From Dolichospermum sp. ST_sed8 (lineage in GTDB: Bacteria > Cyanobacteriota > Cyanobacteriia > Cyanobacteriales > Nostocaceae): a DNA stretch of 42,381 nucleotides. Positions within the stretch are counted from its first letter, which is position 1, and every line of letters starts with the position of its first letter. The position numbers and the translations under genes are program-made. Where the stretch lies: the NCBI GenBank assembly GCA_028658405.1, contig JAKOGY010000012.1, positions 1 through 42,381 on the forward strand, read 5' to 3'. Positions 35,023 through 42,381 of this stretch are shown piece after piece. The notes under the pieces are model-generated. The model was not told the origin of the DNA and did not search any database. It saw nothing but the letters and a program-made list of their open reading frames with translations.

Positions 35023-35655
35023 TTAATGTAACCTCTGCATAAGAGCTTTTGCTTGTTCAGTAATCCCGTCCCAATTTTCTTCTAATACCCATTTTTTGGG
35101 AAATAATTCCCCACTTAAACCCACTGCTACTGCACCAGCTTCTAAAAAAGCCCTAGCATTTTCTAACATTACACCCCCCGTAGGGATTAAGGGAATATGC
35201 CCAAGGGGTTCTTGTAAACTTTTAATATAATTTGTTCCGCCCACAGATTGCACAGGAAACACCTTGACACAACTTGCGCCATAATTCCACGCGGTAATAA
35301 TTTCCGTCGGTGTCAATGCACCGGGAATCATCGGGATATTTTTGGCGACTGCGGCTTTAATCATTTCCGGATCAGTGTGGGGACTGAAGAGAAATTGCGC
35401 CCCACAAGCGATCGCTTCTTGTAATTCTTGGACATTAAATAACGTCCCTGTACCAATCATACAGTTAGGTAATTGGCTGCGGAGTTGGGAAATTAATTCC
35501 GGTGCGCGATCGCAATTCCACGTAATTTCAATTAACCCCATTCCCCCAGATGCTACAGCTAAAGCCATTTTCTCACCCCATACCATCTTCGGGGCGCGAA
35601 TAACAGCGATCGCTCGATGTATTTTTAACTGTGACAACCAAACTTGATTAGGCAT
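35023..35655 (-). CDS. eda: KDPG/KHG aldolase
   Basis: This class I aldolase of the Entner-Doudoroff route cleaves 2-keto-3-deoxy-6-phosphogluconate to pyruvate and glyceraldehyde-3-phosphate. Seen are AVIRAP, the Glu in IEITW, GTGTLF, PG at the substrate loop (MIPGALTPTE), the Schiff-base Lys in CVKVFPVQSVGG, and PTGGV. The 210-residue length fits. The gene edd is not in the window. It may use a different keto-acid, such as 2-keto-4-hydroxyglutarate. Confidence 0.9.
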   Translation of the reverse strand: MPNQVWLSQLKIHRAIAVIRAPKMVWGEKMALAVASGGMGLIEITWNCDRAPELISQLRSQLPNCMIGTGTLFNVQELQEAIACGAQFLFSPHTDPEMIKAAVAKNIPMIPGALTPTEIITAWNYGASCVKVFPVQSVGGTNYIKSLQEPLGHIPLIPTGGVMLENARAFLEAGAVAVGLSGELFPKKWVLEENWDGITEQAKALMQRLH

Positions 35656-35684
35656 TTTTATCCATAGAACTTAAACAAGATCAA

Positions 35685-36311
35685 TTAAACTGGTAAGACA
35701 TCGTGAAAATGCGTATAGTCAAAATAACGATGTCCATCAGGTGTATTGTGGATAATATCCACAAATTGATGATTCCACAAAATCTCATTAGCACCATAAC
35801 TATGACGTGCATGGACAATCTGTGCCACAGTTTCATCAATCCCACTCAAAGAAATCATTAGCAAAGCCTGAGTTTGAGTTAATAATTCCGCAGTCATTCC
35901 ATACAAAGGACTAGACTCATCAATAATGTGCATTACTGACCAAGATAAAGAAAAGCTAGGTGTTTGATTTCTCACCAGCTTCAGATCATATATTTTTCGG
36001 ATAGATTCACCCTCTAAAGTAATATCATCGCGCATCAAATACACCCCCATTTGTGCCTCTAAAATCATATTCCGGCGCTGGTTAGCAGTCCGAAAAATTA
36101 AAGTTGGCATTCCCTCATGTTGTGTAATTATCGCTACACGACTAAACATAACGCGAGCAGTCGGGCGAGAAAACCGTGCAAATGCCAATCCCGTCATTAA
36201 TGCAATCCCCATCACACCAATCATCGCTTCAATAGTCACAACTGTATTTGCATAAAGTGTGTGCTGGTGTTTTCCTAGCTTCTGGAAAAATCTCTGTAAT
36301 TTAAATTTCAT
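35685..36311 (-). pseudogene. Kir-type potassium-channel cytoplasmic domain lacking TM1 and the pore
   Basis: The protein matches the C-terminal part of bacterial inward-rectifier (KirBac-like) channels: the second membrane helix and the linker (MTGLAFARFSRPTARVMFSR), then the immunoglobulin-like cytoplasmic domain (TLIFRTANQRRNMILEAQ, HIIDESSPLYG, GANEILWNHQFVDI). It starts MKFKLQRFFQKLGKHQHTLYAN, so TM1, the pore helix and the TVGYG filter are absent. Only 62 bp separate its ATG from the divergent MFS start, leaving no room for the lost part. It is either a truncated, dead channel or a stand-alone domain that could act on a full channel elsewhere. The remaining frame is intact over 208 codons. 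Confidence 0.7.
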
Positions 36312-36373
36312 GAGCAGTAAGTAAAAGTCTAGTGAATGGTAGGATAACTAAAGATAAATATATTTAATTGACA

Positions 36374-37552
36374 ATGAATCGAATTTTTTGGATTACTGCT
36401 TTAATTGCTTTTATTAACTCCCTGAGTTTTACAATTTTAATCCCCATAATTTATCTTTATGGTAAACAATTTGGTTTAAATGATTTCCAAACCAGTTTAT
36501 TATTTTCCACATACTCTATTGCTCAATTTTTTGCCACTCCCGTAATTGGTAAACTCTCTGACAGATTTGGACGGAAACCATTATTAATAATCAGTTTAGC
36601 AGGAACAGTAATTGCTAATACCATAGCCGGAACTGCCACAACAGCAAGTTTACTATTTTTAGCCAGATTTTTAGATGGTATCACAGGCGGAAATGCTTCT
36701 GTTGCCCAAGCCGTTATTTCTGATGTTACCAGTCAAAAAGATCGCGCTCAGGCATTTGGGATTTATGGTGCAGCAATGGGATTAGGCTTTGTTCTTGGTC
36801 CAGCTACAAGTTTAGTAGCACAACAAATTTCTTTAGGAACGGCATTTTTAGTTTCCGGTGCAGTTGCTTTGATAGCGATGTTAATGACAATATTTTTATT
36901 ACCAGAAACTCTCAAAAATAAATCCCCAAAAGCTACTAATATATTTGATTTAGGTTTAGATAATTTAATTAAAGGTTTTGCCATGCCAGGAATTGGCATT
37001 TTATTATTCATTAACTTTTGTACAGGCACAACATTTACCATGTTTACCTATGCCTTTCAACCCTATTTTATTAAAGTTTTAGAGCAAAATAATCAATCTT
37101 TAACCCTTTTATTTCTCACATTTGGCACATTGGGCGTAATTATGCAAACTTGGGGTGTATCTGTTCTCCGTCGCAAATTTAATGTGGTGAAAATATTATT
37201 TTTAGGCTTATTTGTTCGCAGTTTATCATTTATGTTAATGCCTGTTTGGCCTAGTATTACTTATTTTGTTGTAGTTAGCATATTATTTGCGCTGTTTAAT
37301 GCTTTAGTCCAACCCATGATTAGTACATTGATTTCTCTCAATGCTCAACCACAAGATCAGGGAACTGCATTAGGTTTAAACGCATCTTATTTAAGTATTT
37401 CTAATGGCATTGGTCCAGTGATTGCTGGAATAATAGTTCAACAATCTCAACCGATCACTTATGGCTATCCTTTATATCTGGCAGGAATTTTAACATTTTT
37501 AGTTTTAGCTTTAGCCATAGCTACGCGCAAAAAATACAGCGTTGCTATTTAA
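36374..37552 (+). CDS. MFS transporter, TetA/multidrug-efflux-like
   Basis: This 392-residue protein has about 12 transmembrane helices. The family loop GKLSDRFGRKPLL between helices 2 and 3 and the GAAMGLGFVLGP motif in helix 5 are those of 12-helix drug/H+ antiporters. The open frame begins at 36368 (TTG), but ATG 36374 is the better start. Substrate is unknown. It is divergent from the truncated Kir gene. Confidence 0.85.
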   Translation: MNRIFWITALIAFINSLSFTILIPIIYLYGKQFGLNDFQTSLLFSTYSIAQFFATPVIGKLSDRFGRKPLLIISLAGTVIANTIAGTATTASLLFLARFLDGITGGNASVAQAVISDVTSQKDRAQAFGIYGAAMGLGFVLGPATSLVAQQISLGTAFLVSGAVALIAMLMTIFLLPETLKNKSPKATNIFDLGLDNLIKGFAMPGIGILLFINFCTGTTFTMFTYAFQPYFIKVLEQNNQSLTLLFLTFGTLGVIMQTWGVSVLRRKFNVVKILFLGLFVRSLSFMLMPVWPSITYFVVVSILFALFNALVQPMISTLISLNAQPQDQGTALGLNASYLSISNGIGPVIAGIIVQQSQPITYGYPLYLAGILTFLVLALAIATRKKYSVAI

Positions 37553-37595
37553 TTCTGTCATTAATAGCATTTTTATCTGTTATGGCAGGAGTTTC

Positions 37596-37614
37596 GGGCG
37601 CAAGGCCTGCGCCC
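37596..37614. repeat. GGGCGCAAGGCCTGCGCCC palindrome
   Basis: A GC-rich near-perfect palindrome about 45 bp after the MFS stop. Related copies are at 22210-22228 and 38883-38903. It may function as a terminator-like hairpin. Confidence 0.7.
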
Positions 37615-37706
37615 AAAACTCAGGAGGTAGGAGTCAGAATATTTTTCTTTTCTTGTCTTTAGTTCACCGCTATAGGAATAATATTTTATTTCTGAAATAT
37701 ACGTAG

Positions 37707-37855
37707 GGTGGGCATTGCCCACCGGATACAATACTACTCGGTTAAGCCTTTTTTGGGCATTATAGACAACGATATTTCAAGGGTTTTAGCCTACTTGATT
37801 TCCTTAACCGAGCAGTATTGCCACCGGATAAGGGTTTTGGTGGGCATTGCCCACC
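37707..37855. mobile_element. MITE-like element nested between two GGTGGGCATTGCCCACC repeats
   Basis: The inner element at about 37730-37819 has inverted ends aatactactcggttaag and cttaaccgagcagtatt. It is flanked by a near-identical direct repeat, ccaccggata, at 37719-37728 and 37821-37830. Outside lie two copies of the 17-bp palindrome (37707-37723 and 37839-37855). This looks like an insertion into an older repeat. No transposase is encoded. Confidence 0.7.
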
Positions 37856-38017
37856 CTACTTAAAATTTTTCAAATATCATTTATGATTCCTATATATCAA
37901 CTTGTAAATAATGGCACTTTCGTGTAAAATACATCATTGTTTGTAAAAATACTTTTTGCAACGATTTTTCTCAGTCATCAATTCAACATTCCCACAATAA
38001 ATATACTAGGCGAAAAT

Positions 38018-38809
38018 ATGTTGTTTTTTTTCAAATTGATTGATTATTTATTAGCCGCAGTGGCCATGACATCAGTTTTCGTTATTTATGTTGGTTCTAG
38101 TGATCAACAATATATAACTGCTGCCTCTGTTGCTTTAACTGTTGCTATTGGTTTATTTCTTCTCAATAGACAATCAGTGAAGAATGCTCAAAAGGAAGCA
38201 CAAAAAAATGAACTTTCCCAAAAAGCTGAACTCTATACCTCCTTATTAAGTAATGGTACAACATTGGACTACAATACAATTTTACCAGCACGAGCCAAAG
38301 CTTTAGAATATTGTCAAGAATTAATTGACGATTATAAACAGACTAGAAATCTTGCTAGAAATCTTTACTATGTTCTGCAAATTTCTACTGTTATTTTTTC
38401 AGGTATCACCCCAATTCTAGTATTAGTGGATAAATTGGAAACAGGACAACCTTGGTTAAAATGGCTGCCTGTAATTTGCCCGGCTATTGCTTCCATAGTT
38501 GCTAGTATAGTTACATCCTTTCCCTTTCAAAAAAATGCGATGGTTGCTAATACAATCATTGAATTGTTAGAAGCTGAACAGGAGAAGTTTATTTTGGGAA
38601 TTAGCCCAGCTTATCGTTGTTATGATATTCCAGAGGAAGATAAACAGCAACAAAGAGTAAGTCAGGCAATAGAACTATTTATTACTCAAGTGAATAATAT
38701 TCACCTCCAGCAAGTACAACAAAATACTGATTCAGAACAGGGAAATAAAGAAAAACAAGAGTCATCAAGATCTGAAGAATCAACTACAGGACAAAAAGTA
38801 GCCGCATAG
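38018..38809 (+). CDS. DUF4231/SLATT-like two-helix membrane protein
   Basis: From ATG 38018 the product is 263 residues. Two N-terminal hydrophobic segments (about residues 3-45) are followed by a charged helical region, then the DUF4231-like core: ARAKALEYCQELIDDYKQTRNLARNLYY, two membrane helices (VLQISTVIFSGITPILVL and WLPVICPAIASIVASI), and an ELLEAEQEKFILGISPAY segment. DUF4231 is related to the SLATT group, proposed membrane effectors in nucleotide-signalling defence systems. No nucleotide sensor or synthase (SMODS, SLOG, CD-NTase) is adjacent, so a defence role is only suggested. The open frame starts at TTG 37937, but the extra 27 residues are not supported by a ribosome site. Confidence 0.65.
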   Translation: MLFFFKLIDYLLAAVAMTSVFVIYVGSSDQQYITAASVALTVAIGLFLLNRQSVKNAQKEAQKNELSQKAELYTSLLSNGTTLDYNTILPARAKALEYCQELIDDYKQTRNLARNLYYVLQISTVIFSGITPILVLVDKLETGQPWLKWLPVICPAIASIVASIVTSFPFQKNAMVANTIIELLEAEQEKFILGISPAYRCYDIPEEDKQQQRVSQAIELFITQVNNIHLQQVQQNTDSEQGNKEKQESSRSEESTTGQKVAA

Positions 38810-38855
38810 TTTTGGTGTAATCACCGATTTAGGGGTGCAGAACATATCAATTTTT

Positions 38856-38905
38856 GGGCGCAGGTTCTGGGGCGCAGACCTTGGGGCGCAGGCCCTGCGC
38901 CCCTA
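38856..38905. repeat. Tandem 'ggggcgcag(g/a)' units plus GC palindrome
   Basis: Three near-repeats of about 14 bp (gggcgcaggttctg, gggcgcagaccttg, gggcgcaggccctg) run into the palindrome 38883-38903. Related to the palindromes at 22210 and 37596. Confidence 0.7.
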
Positions 38906-38983
38906 CCAAAGTTCTGAATCATGAAAAATGTCAGGGATAACTGACATTACGGTTTATAGCGAAAAAATAGTTAGAATAGTATA

Positions 38984-39004
38984 GACGCTCTTTTTTAGAG
39001 CGTC
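38984..39004. promoter_or_regulatory. 8-bp hairpin in the leader of the small membrane protein
   Basis: GACGCTCT (38984-38991), loop ttttt, AGAGCGTC (38997-39004), 35 bp before the ATG at 39040. The sequence tagaatagtataga just before it could be a -10 region, in which case the hairpin would sit at the mRNA 5' end and stabilise it. Confidence 0.5.
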
Positions 39005-39039
39005 AACTCACTAGTGATTCTGATTAATTCCAACTTTGT

Positions 39040-39228
39040 ATGAATTTAAATAGCCAGTCTGCCAATTCTTCCGATACATATTCCCAACGTTTGGCAGACA
39101 TTGTGGGAACGGTCATTGCTCTGATTACTCTCACTTTACCAGTATTTATCATTGCCCACTATTCTTCAACGAATGTTAAAAACAATCAGCCATCCTTAAC
39201 CTATAACCTACCTATTCGTGGAGATTAA
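39040..39228 (+). CDS. Small single-helix membrane protein of unknown function
   Basis: This 62-residue protein has a Ser/Asn-rich N-terminus, one transmembrane segment (DIVGTVIALITLTLPVFIIAHY, about residues 20-41) and a short polar tail. I do not recognise the family. It lies just after a leader hairpin and about 220 bp upstream of ppa. Composition and length fit the small membrane proteins of cyanobacteria. The ATG at 39040 has no obvious Shine-Dalgarno. Confidence 0.6.
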   Translation: MNLNSQSANSSDTYSQRLADIVGTVIALITLTLPVFIIAHYSSTNVKNNQPSLTYNLPIRGD

Positions 39229-39451
39229 AATATACAGTAGAATTTAGGAATTAAAAAAGATTTAAGAGAAGACGATAAGGGGCAGGGAGTAGGGGGTTTT
39301 CTTCTTATCCCTTTTTTTAGTGATAATTTGTGAAATTCCCCAACACTTTACAAGGAATCACAGGAGAAGAGATCCACAATGTCCTAAAATTTTACACTGG
39401 GAGCAAAAATAGCTGCTACCGCTTATTCACTTTTATTAAAGGATTTTTGTT

Positions 39452-39970
39452 GTGGATTTATCTCTGATTCCTGCCCAACCCAAGCCAGGTGTGATTAATG
39501 TATTGATTGAAATTGCTGGTGGAAGTAAAAATAAATACGAATACGATAAGGATTTACAAGCATTTGCTCTAGATCGGGTTCTATCCTCTTCAGTTAAGTA
39601 TCCTTATGATTATGGTTTTATCCCTAATACCTTAGCTGATGATGGCGATGCCTTAGATGGTATGGTGATTATGGATGAGCCAACGTTTCCCGGCTGCGTC
39701 ATTGCGTGCAGACCAGTTGGTTATTTGGAAATGATTGATGGTGGCGATCGCGATGAAAAAATTCTTTGTGTTCCCGATAAAGATCCGCGCTATGCTCATG
39801 TAAAGTCACTTAAAGACATAGCCCCCCACCGATTAGAGGAAATTGCCGAATTTTTCCGCAGTTATAAAAATTTGGAAAAAAAGGTAACGCAAATTCTCGG
39901 CTGGCAGGATGTGGATAAAGTAGCTCCATTGGTAGAAAAGTTCATTCAAGCAGCTAAAGCTAAAGCATAA
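39452..39970 (+). CDS. ppa: Inorganic pyrophosphatase (family I)
   Basis: This cytoplasmic enzyme hydrolyses pyrophosphate and pulls biosynthetic reactions forward. Visible are [27 protein letters not shown] with the signature metal-binding DGDALD, and CVPDKDPRY. The 172-residue length fits. The start is GTG at 39452, supported by 'aaagga' 8-9 bases upstream and by the normal N-terminus MDLSLIPAQ. Confidence 0.95.
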   Translation: MDLSLIPAQPKPGVINVLIEIAGGSKNKYEYDKDLQAFALDRVLSSSVKYPYDYGFIPNTLADDGDALDGMVIMDEPTFPGCVIACRPVGYLEMIDGGDRDEKILCVPDKDPRYAHVKSLKDIAPHRLEEIAEFFRSYKNLEKKVTQILGWQDVDKVAPLVEKFIQAAKAKA

Positions 39971-40100
39971 TAGATCATGGGTGATGGTAATGTGAATTAC
40001 TCATTACCCAATAAATCAATTATTATGGAATAATCAGTAACAACCTACTGAGTCTAATTCCTATATCTCTCACTGGTTGCAAAAAAAAATTTAAAATCAA

Positions 40101-40484
40101 ATGCAGCGCACTCTTTTGTCAGCAAAAATTCACAACTGTACGCTCACAGCGGCAAATATTAACTATGTGGGTAGTATCAGCATTGACGAGATTCTCTTGA
40201 AAAAAGCTGGTATATTTCTCTATGAGCAAGTACAAGTAGTGAACATTGCCAATGGTGAGCGTTTTATTACTTATGCCATACCTGCTCCAGCTAATTCAGG
40301 AGCTATTGAATTAAATGGAGCAGCCGCACGTTTAGGTGTAGTTGGCGATCGCTTGATTATCATGACTTATGGGCAGTTTACTATAGAAGAGTTAAAATGT
40401 CACTCTCCTACCGTTGTCATTGTGGATGAAAAAAACCAGTTATTAGAAGTGCGACATTATGATGATCTGCTTAGTAAGCTCTAA
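40101..40484 (+). CDS. panD: Aspartate 1-decarboxylase
   Basis: PanD makes beta-alanine for pantothenate and coenzyme A. The 127-residue proenzyme self-cleaves at G24-S25 (NYVGSISID) to form the pyruvoyl cofactor. Other conserved segments are the N-terminal [37 protein letters not shown] and GDRLIIMTY. It is about 130 bp after ppa, in the same direction. Confidence 0.95.
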   Translation: MQRTLLSAKIHNCTLTAANINYVGSISIDEILLKKAGIFLYEQVQVVNIANGERFITYAIPAPANSGAIELNGAAARLGVVGDRLIIMTYGQFTIEELKCHSPTVVIVDEKNQLLEVRHYDDLLSKL

Positions 40485-40612
40485 TTTTGTTGAAAATGTC
40501 AAATTTTGAGTTGTCCGATTCTCTAATTTATCCTCCTTAACAACTAAGTCCCAGCCTTGATAATCAATCTGAGCTATTTCAGGTGCATAAAATTTAGATG
40601 CGTTTCCCCTGG

Positions 40613-40673
40613 TACCAAGCCTCTACTTGTGTGTTATAATTTTTCTAGTCTGTGTTAACAGGAGGATCTCAAT
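40613..40673 (+). promoter_or_regulatory. Promoter and SD segment of the UPF0175 gene, copy 1
   Basis: Contains 'tgtgttataat' (a TATAAT -10 box at 40634-40639) and a strong Shine-Dalgarno AGGAGG at 40660-40665, six bases before ATG 40672. A nearly identical 61-bp segment lies at 41364-41424. Confidence 0.7.
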
Positions 40674-40908
40674 GAGCTTAGTCATTTCCGAAGATATTGT
40701 CCAAGCAAGTGGACTATCAGAAAAAGAATTAGTTTTAGAATTGATTATCTTATTGTTTGAAAGAAAAAAAATTAGTATCGGTAAAGCATCTCAATTGGCT
40801 AAAATGCCTTTACTACAATTTCAAAATGAATTAGCTATGAGAAACATTAATATTCATTATGATGAAACTGATTTAGACGTTGATTTAAAAAACTTGGAAA
40901 TTATCTAA
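40672..40908 (+). CDS. UPF0175-family antitoxin
   Basis: This 78-residue protein has the UPF0175 pattern (SEKELVLELIILLFERKKISIGKASQLAKMPLLQFQNEL...NIHY), a helix-turn-helix-like fold. It is commonly the antitoxin partner of PIN-like DUF3368 toxins. The ATG at 40672 is chosen because it follows an ideal Shine-Dalgarno; the open frame's 15 extra codons from 40627 are promoter sequence. The toxin begins 5 bp after its stop. Confidence 0.85.
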   Translation: MSLVISEDIVQASGLSEKELVLELIILLFERKKISIGKASQLAKMPLLQFQNELAMRNINIHYDETDLDVDLKNLEII

Positions 40909-40913
40909 AATTT

Positions 40914-41291
40914 ATGATCATAGTTAGCAATACTTCACCTATTACTAATCTATCAGCTATAGGAAAAATCCAATTATTAGAACAACTTTATGGAGAAATT
41001 ATCATATCATCAGCCGTTTTTTAAGAATTAACACAATGGGGAGATTCAATACCAGGAGCAAAAGAAGTCAAAACTTATGACTGGATTATTGTAAAACCTG
41101 TTAATAATGTTAGTTTAGGACAATCTTTAAAAAACAAATTGGATGAAGGAGAATCTTCGGTAATAGCTTTAGCATTAGAATTAAATGCAGATTGGCTAAT
41201 TATAGATGAACAATTAGGCAGACAAACAGCAACAGCATATAACTTAAAGATAACAGGTATTTTAGGAATTTTAATTGATGTCATCAATTAA
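40914..41291 (+). pseudogene. DUF3368/PIN-like toxin with an internal TAA
   Basis: In one frame the sequence reads MIIVSNTSPITNLSAIGKI... then ISSAVF-stop-ELTQWGDSIPGAKEV... and ends ...NLKITGILGILIDVIN. The first part has the S-NTSP motif and the second DEGESSVIALALEL and WLIIDE, matching DUF3368 PIN-like nucleases. The TAA at 41022-41024 replaces codon 37, which in relatives is usually a charged or polar residue before EL. There is no frameshift. The toxin is therefore probably inactive unless the stop is suppressed. The antitoxin upstream is intact. Confidence 0.85.
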
Positions 41292-41363
41292 ACTTGCCGT
41301 TTGTATTAAATTCTTGTATAAATAGAAGTTGAAATCGTCCGTTCTCAAATTTGTAACAGAAAG

Positions 41364-41424
41364 TATCAAGCATCTAGCTGTGTGTTATAATTTTTTTAGT
41401 CTGTGTTAACAGGAGGATCTCAAT
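41364..41424 (+). repeat. Second copy of the UPF0175 promoter/SD segment
   Basis: 61 bp nearly identical to 40613-40673 (about five mismatches), including TATAAT and AGGAGG, but the following bases (aattctcc) carry no ATG or gene. It is an orphan promoter directly downstream of the broken toxin gene. Confidence 0.8.
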
Positions 41425-41581
41425 TCTCCTTTTTTTTAACTTAACTCGTTCCTTTATTTTATCTAGATAATAGGAGCGAAATAAATTTTCTCGTTTTTAG
41501 GATTAGGTTGCTAATTTTGCTATGCTTGATGTACTGTAGACTATATGTCACAGTAAAACAAACGTTCATATCAATTATCGA

Positions 41582-42381
41582 ATGCAAGGAACACAAATTT
41601 CTTTTTTGCCTAACGAGGATGAGTATAATCCTAGCCAAAAGCAAAAAAAGCCGAAATTAGGGCGTTATCAGCGTATTCAGCGCGAACTAGATCAAGAAAA
41701 TTCTGATCCATATAAGATATTTACTGATGTTAGTTCGCCCGCAAGTCCATTATCTCAATATACTTTTGTGGATCTGTTTTGTGGTGCTGGGGGAATCACA
41801 CAAGGGTTATTCCAAGCTGGATTTACACCATTGGCTAGTGTAGAAATTAGTCCAATTGCTTCTGCTACGCACAAAAAAAATTTCCCACAATGTCATCATT
41901 TTTGTGGAGATATTGAACAATTTTCTCCCCAAGATTGGCTGCAACAAATAGGCTCACCTGATGTAAATGTTGTTGTTGGTGGACCACCATGTCAAGGATT
42001 TTCAGTAGCCGGAAAACGTGATCCAAAAGATCCTCGAAATAGGTTATTTTATGAATTTGTGCGTGTTGTTTCAGAAATACGTCCTTGGTATGTAGTCATG
42101 GAAAATGTGCCGGGTATTTTGACAATTCAAAAAGGGGATGTAAAGACAGCAATTATTGAAGCTTTTGAATCTATTGGTTATCCTCATATTTCTGTGGCAA
42201 TTTTAGAATCTGCGGCTTATGGAGTCCCACAAATTCGACCAAGAGCTATTTTTATCGCCAATAGATTTGGAATGTCAAATCCTTATCCTCAAGCGCAATT
42301 AAATCAAGAAGAATACAAACCTATTGAATCAGCAATTTCTGATTTACCAGAATACACTCGAATATCGGAAATTAATCACGA
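41582..42381 (+). CDS. DNA (cytosine-5) methyltransferase, 3' end cut by the window
   Basis: From ATG 41582 (MQGTQISFLPNEDEYNP) the frame stays open to the window end, about 266 residues. Motif I is FVDLFCGAGGITQGL, the catalytic motif IV GGPPCQGFS with the nucleophilic Cys, motif VI MENVPG, and motif VIII IRPRAIFIANR. The first 60 residues are a charged N-terminal extension. The target-recognition region lies beyond the window. It could belong to a restriction-modification system or be an orphan methylase; its downstream neighbour is not visible. Confidence 0.93.
   Translation, partial: MQGTQISFLPNEDEYNPSQKQKKPKLGRYQRIQRELDQENSDPYKIFTDVSSPASPLSQYTFVDLFCGAGGITQGLFQAGFTPLASVEISPIASATHKKNFPQCHHFCGDIEQFSPQDWLQQIGSPDVNVVVGGPPCQGFSVAGKRDPKDPRNRLFYEFVRVVSEIRPWYVVMENVPGILTIQKGDVKTAIIEAFESIGYPHISVAILESAAYGVPQIRPRAIFIANRFGMSNPYPQAQLNQEEYKPIESAISDLPEYTRISEINH

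Noticed and set aside
41459-41644. 61-codon minus-strand frame
   Set aside because: Overlaps the well-supported methyltransferase start and has no protein-like pattern.

Overview
The window looks like a chromosome segment of a filamentous, heterocyst-type cyanobacterium (Nostocales; Anabaena, Dolichospermum or Aphanizomenon are plausible). Pointers are the AT-rich genes, the many HIP1 octamers (GCGATCGC), the heptanucleotide tandem arrays (STRR type), an nrtABCD nitrate transporter, cyanobacterial-style cobalamin genes including a CbiG-CbiH fusion, and a PAP/fibrillin-like protein. Genus and species cannot be fixed from the sequence alone.

Layout. 1-4.9 kb: the right end of a MITE-like repeat, a stand-alone nucleic-acid-deaminase-like gene that looks frameshifted at an A8 run, a divergent membrane GTPase, mtnA (methionine salvage) and an unknown membrane protein. 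5-12.9 kb: the cobalamin locus. cbiET (cobL) is on the minus strand. A full B12 riboswitch followed by cobG, cobH, cobI and cbiGH (cobJ) is on the plus strand. Between the two halves sit a hicBA toxin-antitoxin pair and a small-protein/HNH-nuclease pair. 12.9-18.7 kb: a pentapeptide-repeat protein, a fibrillin-like protein, a 46-residue one-helix membrane protein, a long noncoding stretch, and a 955-residue fusion of a PlsY-like acyltransferase domain to a PEP-synthase/rifampicin-phosphotransferase-like dikinase. 18.9-22.2 kb: a carbohydrate ABC importer (binding lipoprotein and two permeases, no ATPase gene). 22.7-28.1 kb: nrtA-nrtB-nrtC-nrtD, without nirA before or narB after it.

28.5-35.7 kb: a CFA-synthase-like methyltransferase, a lipid kinase, an ExoD-like protein, an unknown large membrane protein with a clear terminator, an Hsp70-like ATPase and KDPG aldolase. 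35.7-40.5 kb: a Kir-type potassium channel lacking its pore, an MFS transporter, a DUF4231/SLATT-like two-helix membrane protein, a one-helix small protein, ppa and panD. 40.6-42.4 kb: a UPF0175 antitoxin with a nonsense-mutated DUF3368/PIN-like toxin, flanked by a 61-bp duplicated promoter/SD segment, then the start of a DNA cytosine-5 methyltransferase that runs off the window.

The most distinctive theme is small repeats: a 129-bp element with about 28-bp inverted ends, several palindrome families, heptad arrays, and repeats that supply a stop codon, a likely Shine-Dalgarno region, or the false N-terminus of an open frame. The best candidates for new biology are the deaminase with its A-run frameshift, the pore-less Kir protein, the PlsY-dikinase fusion, and the duplicated-promoter toxin-antitoxin cassette. 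I do not see one clearly new multi-gene system.
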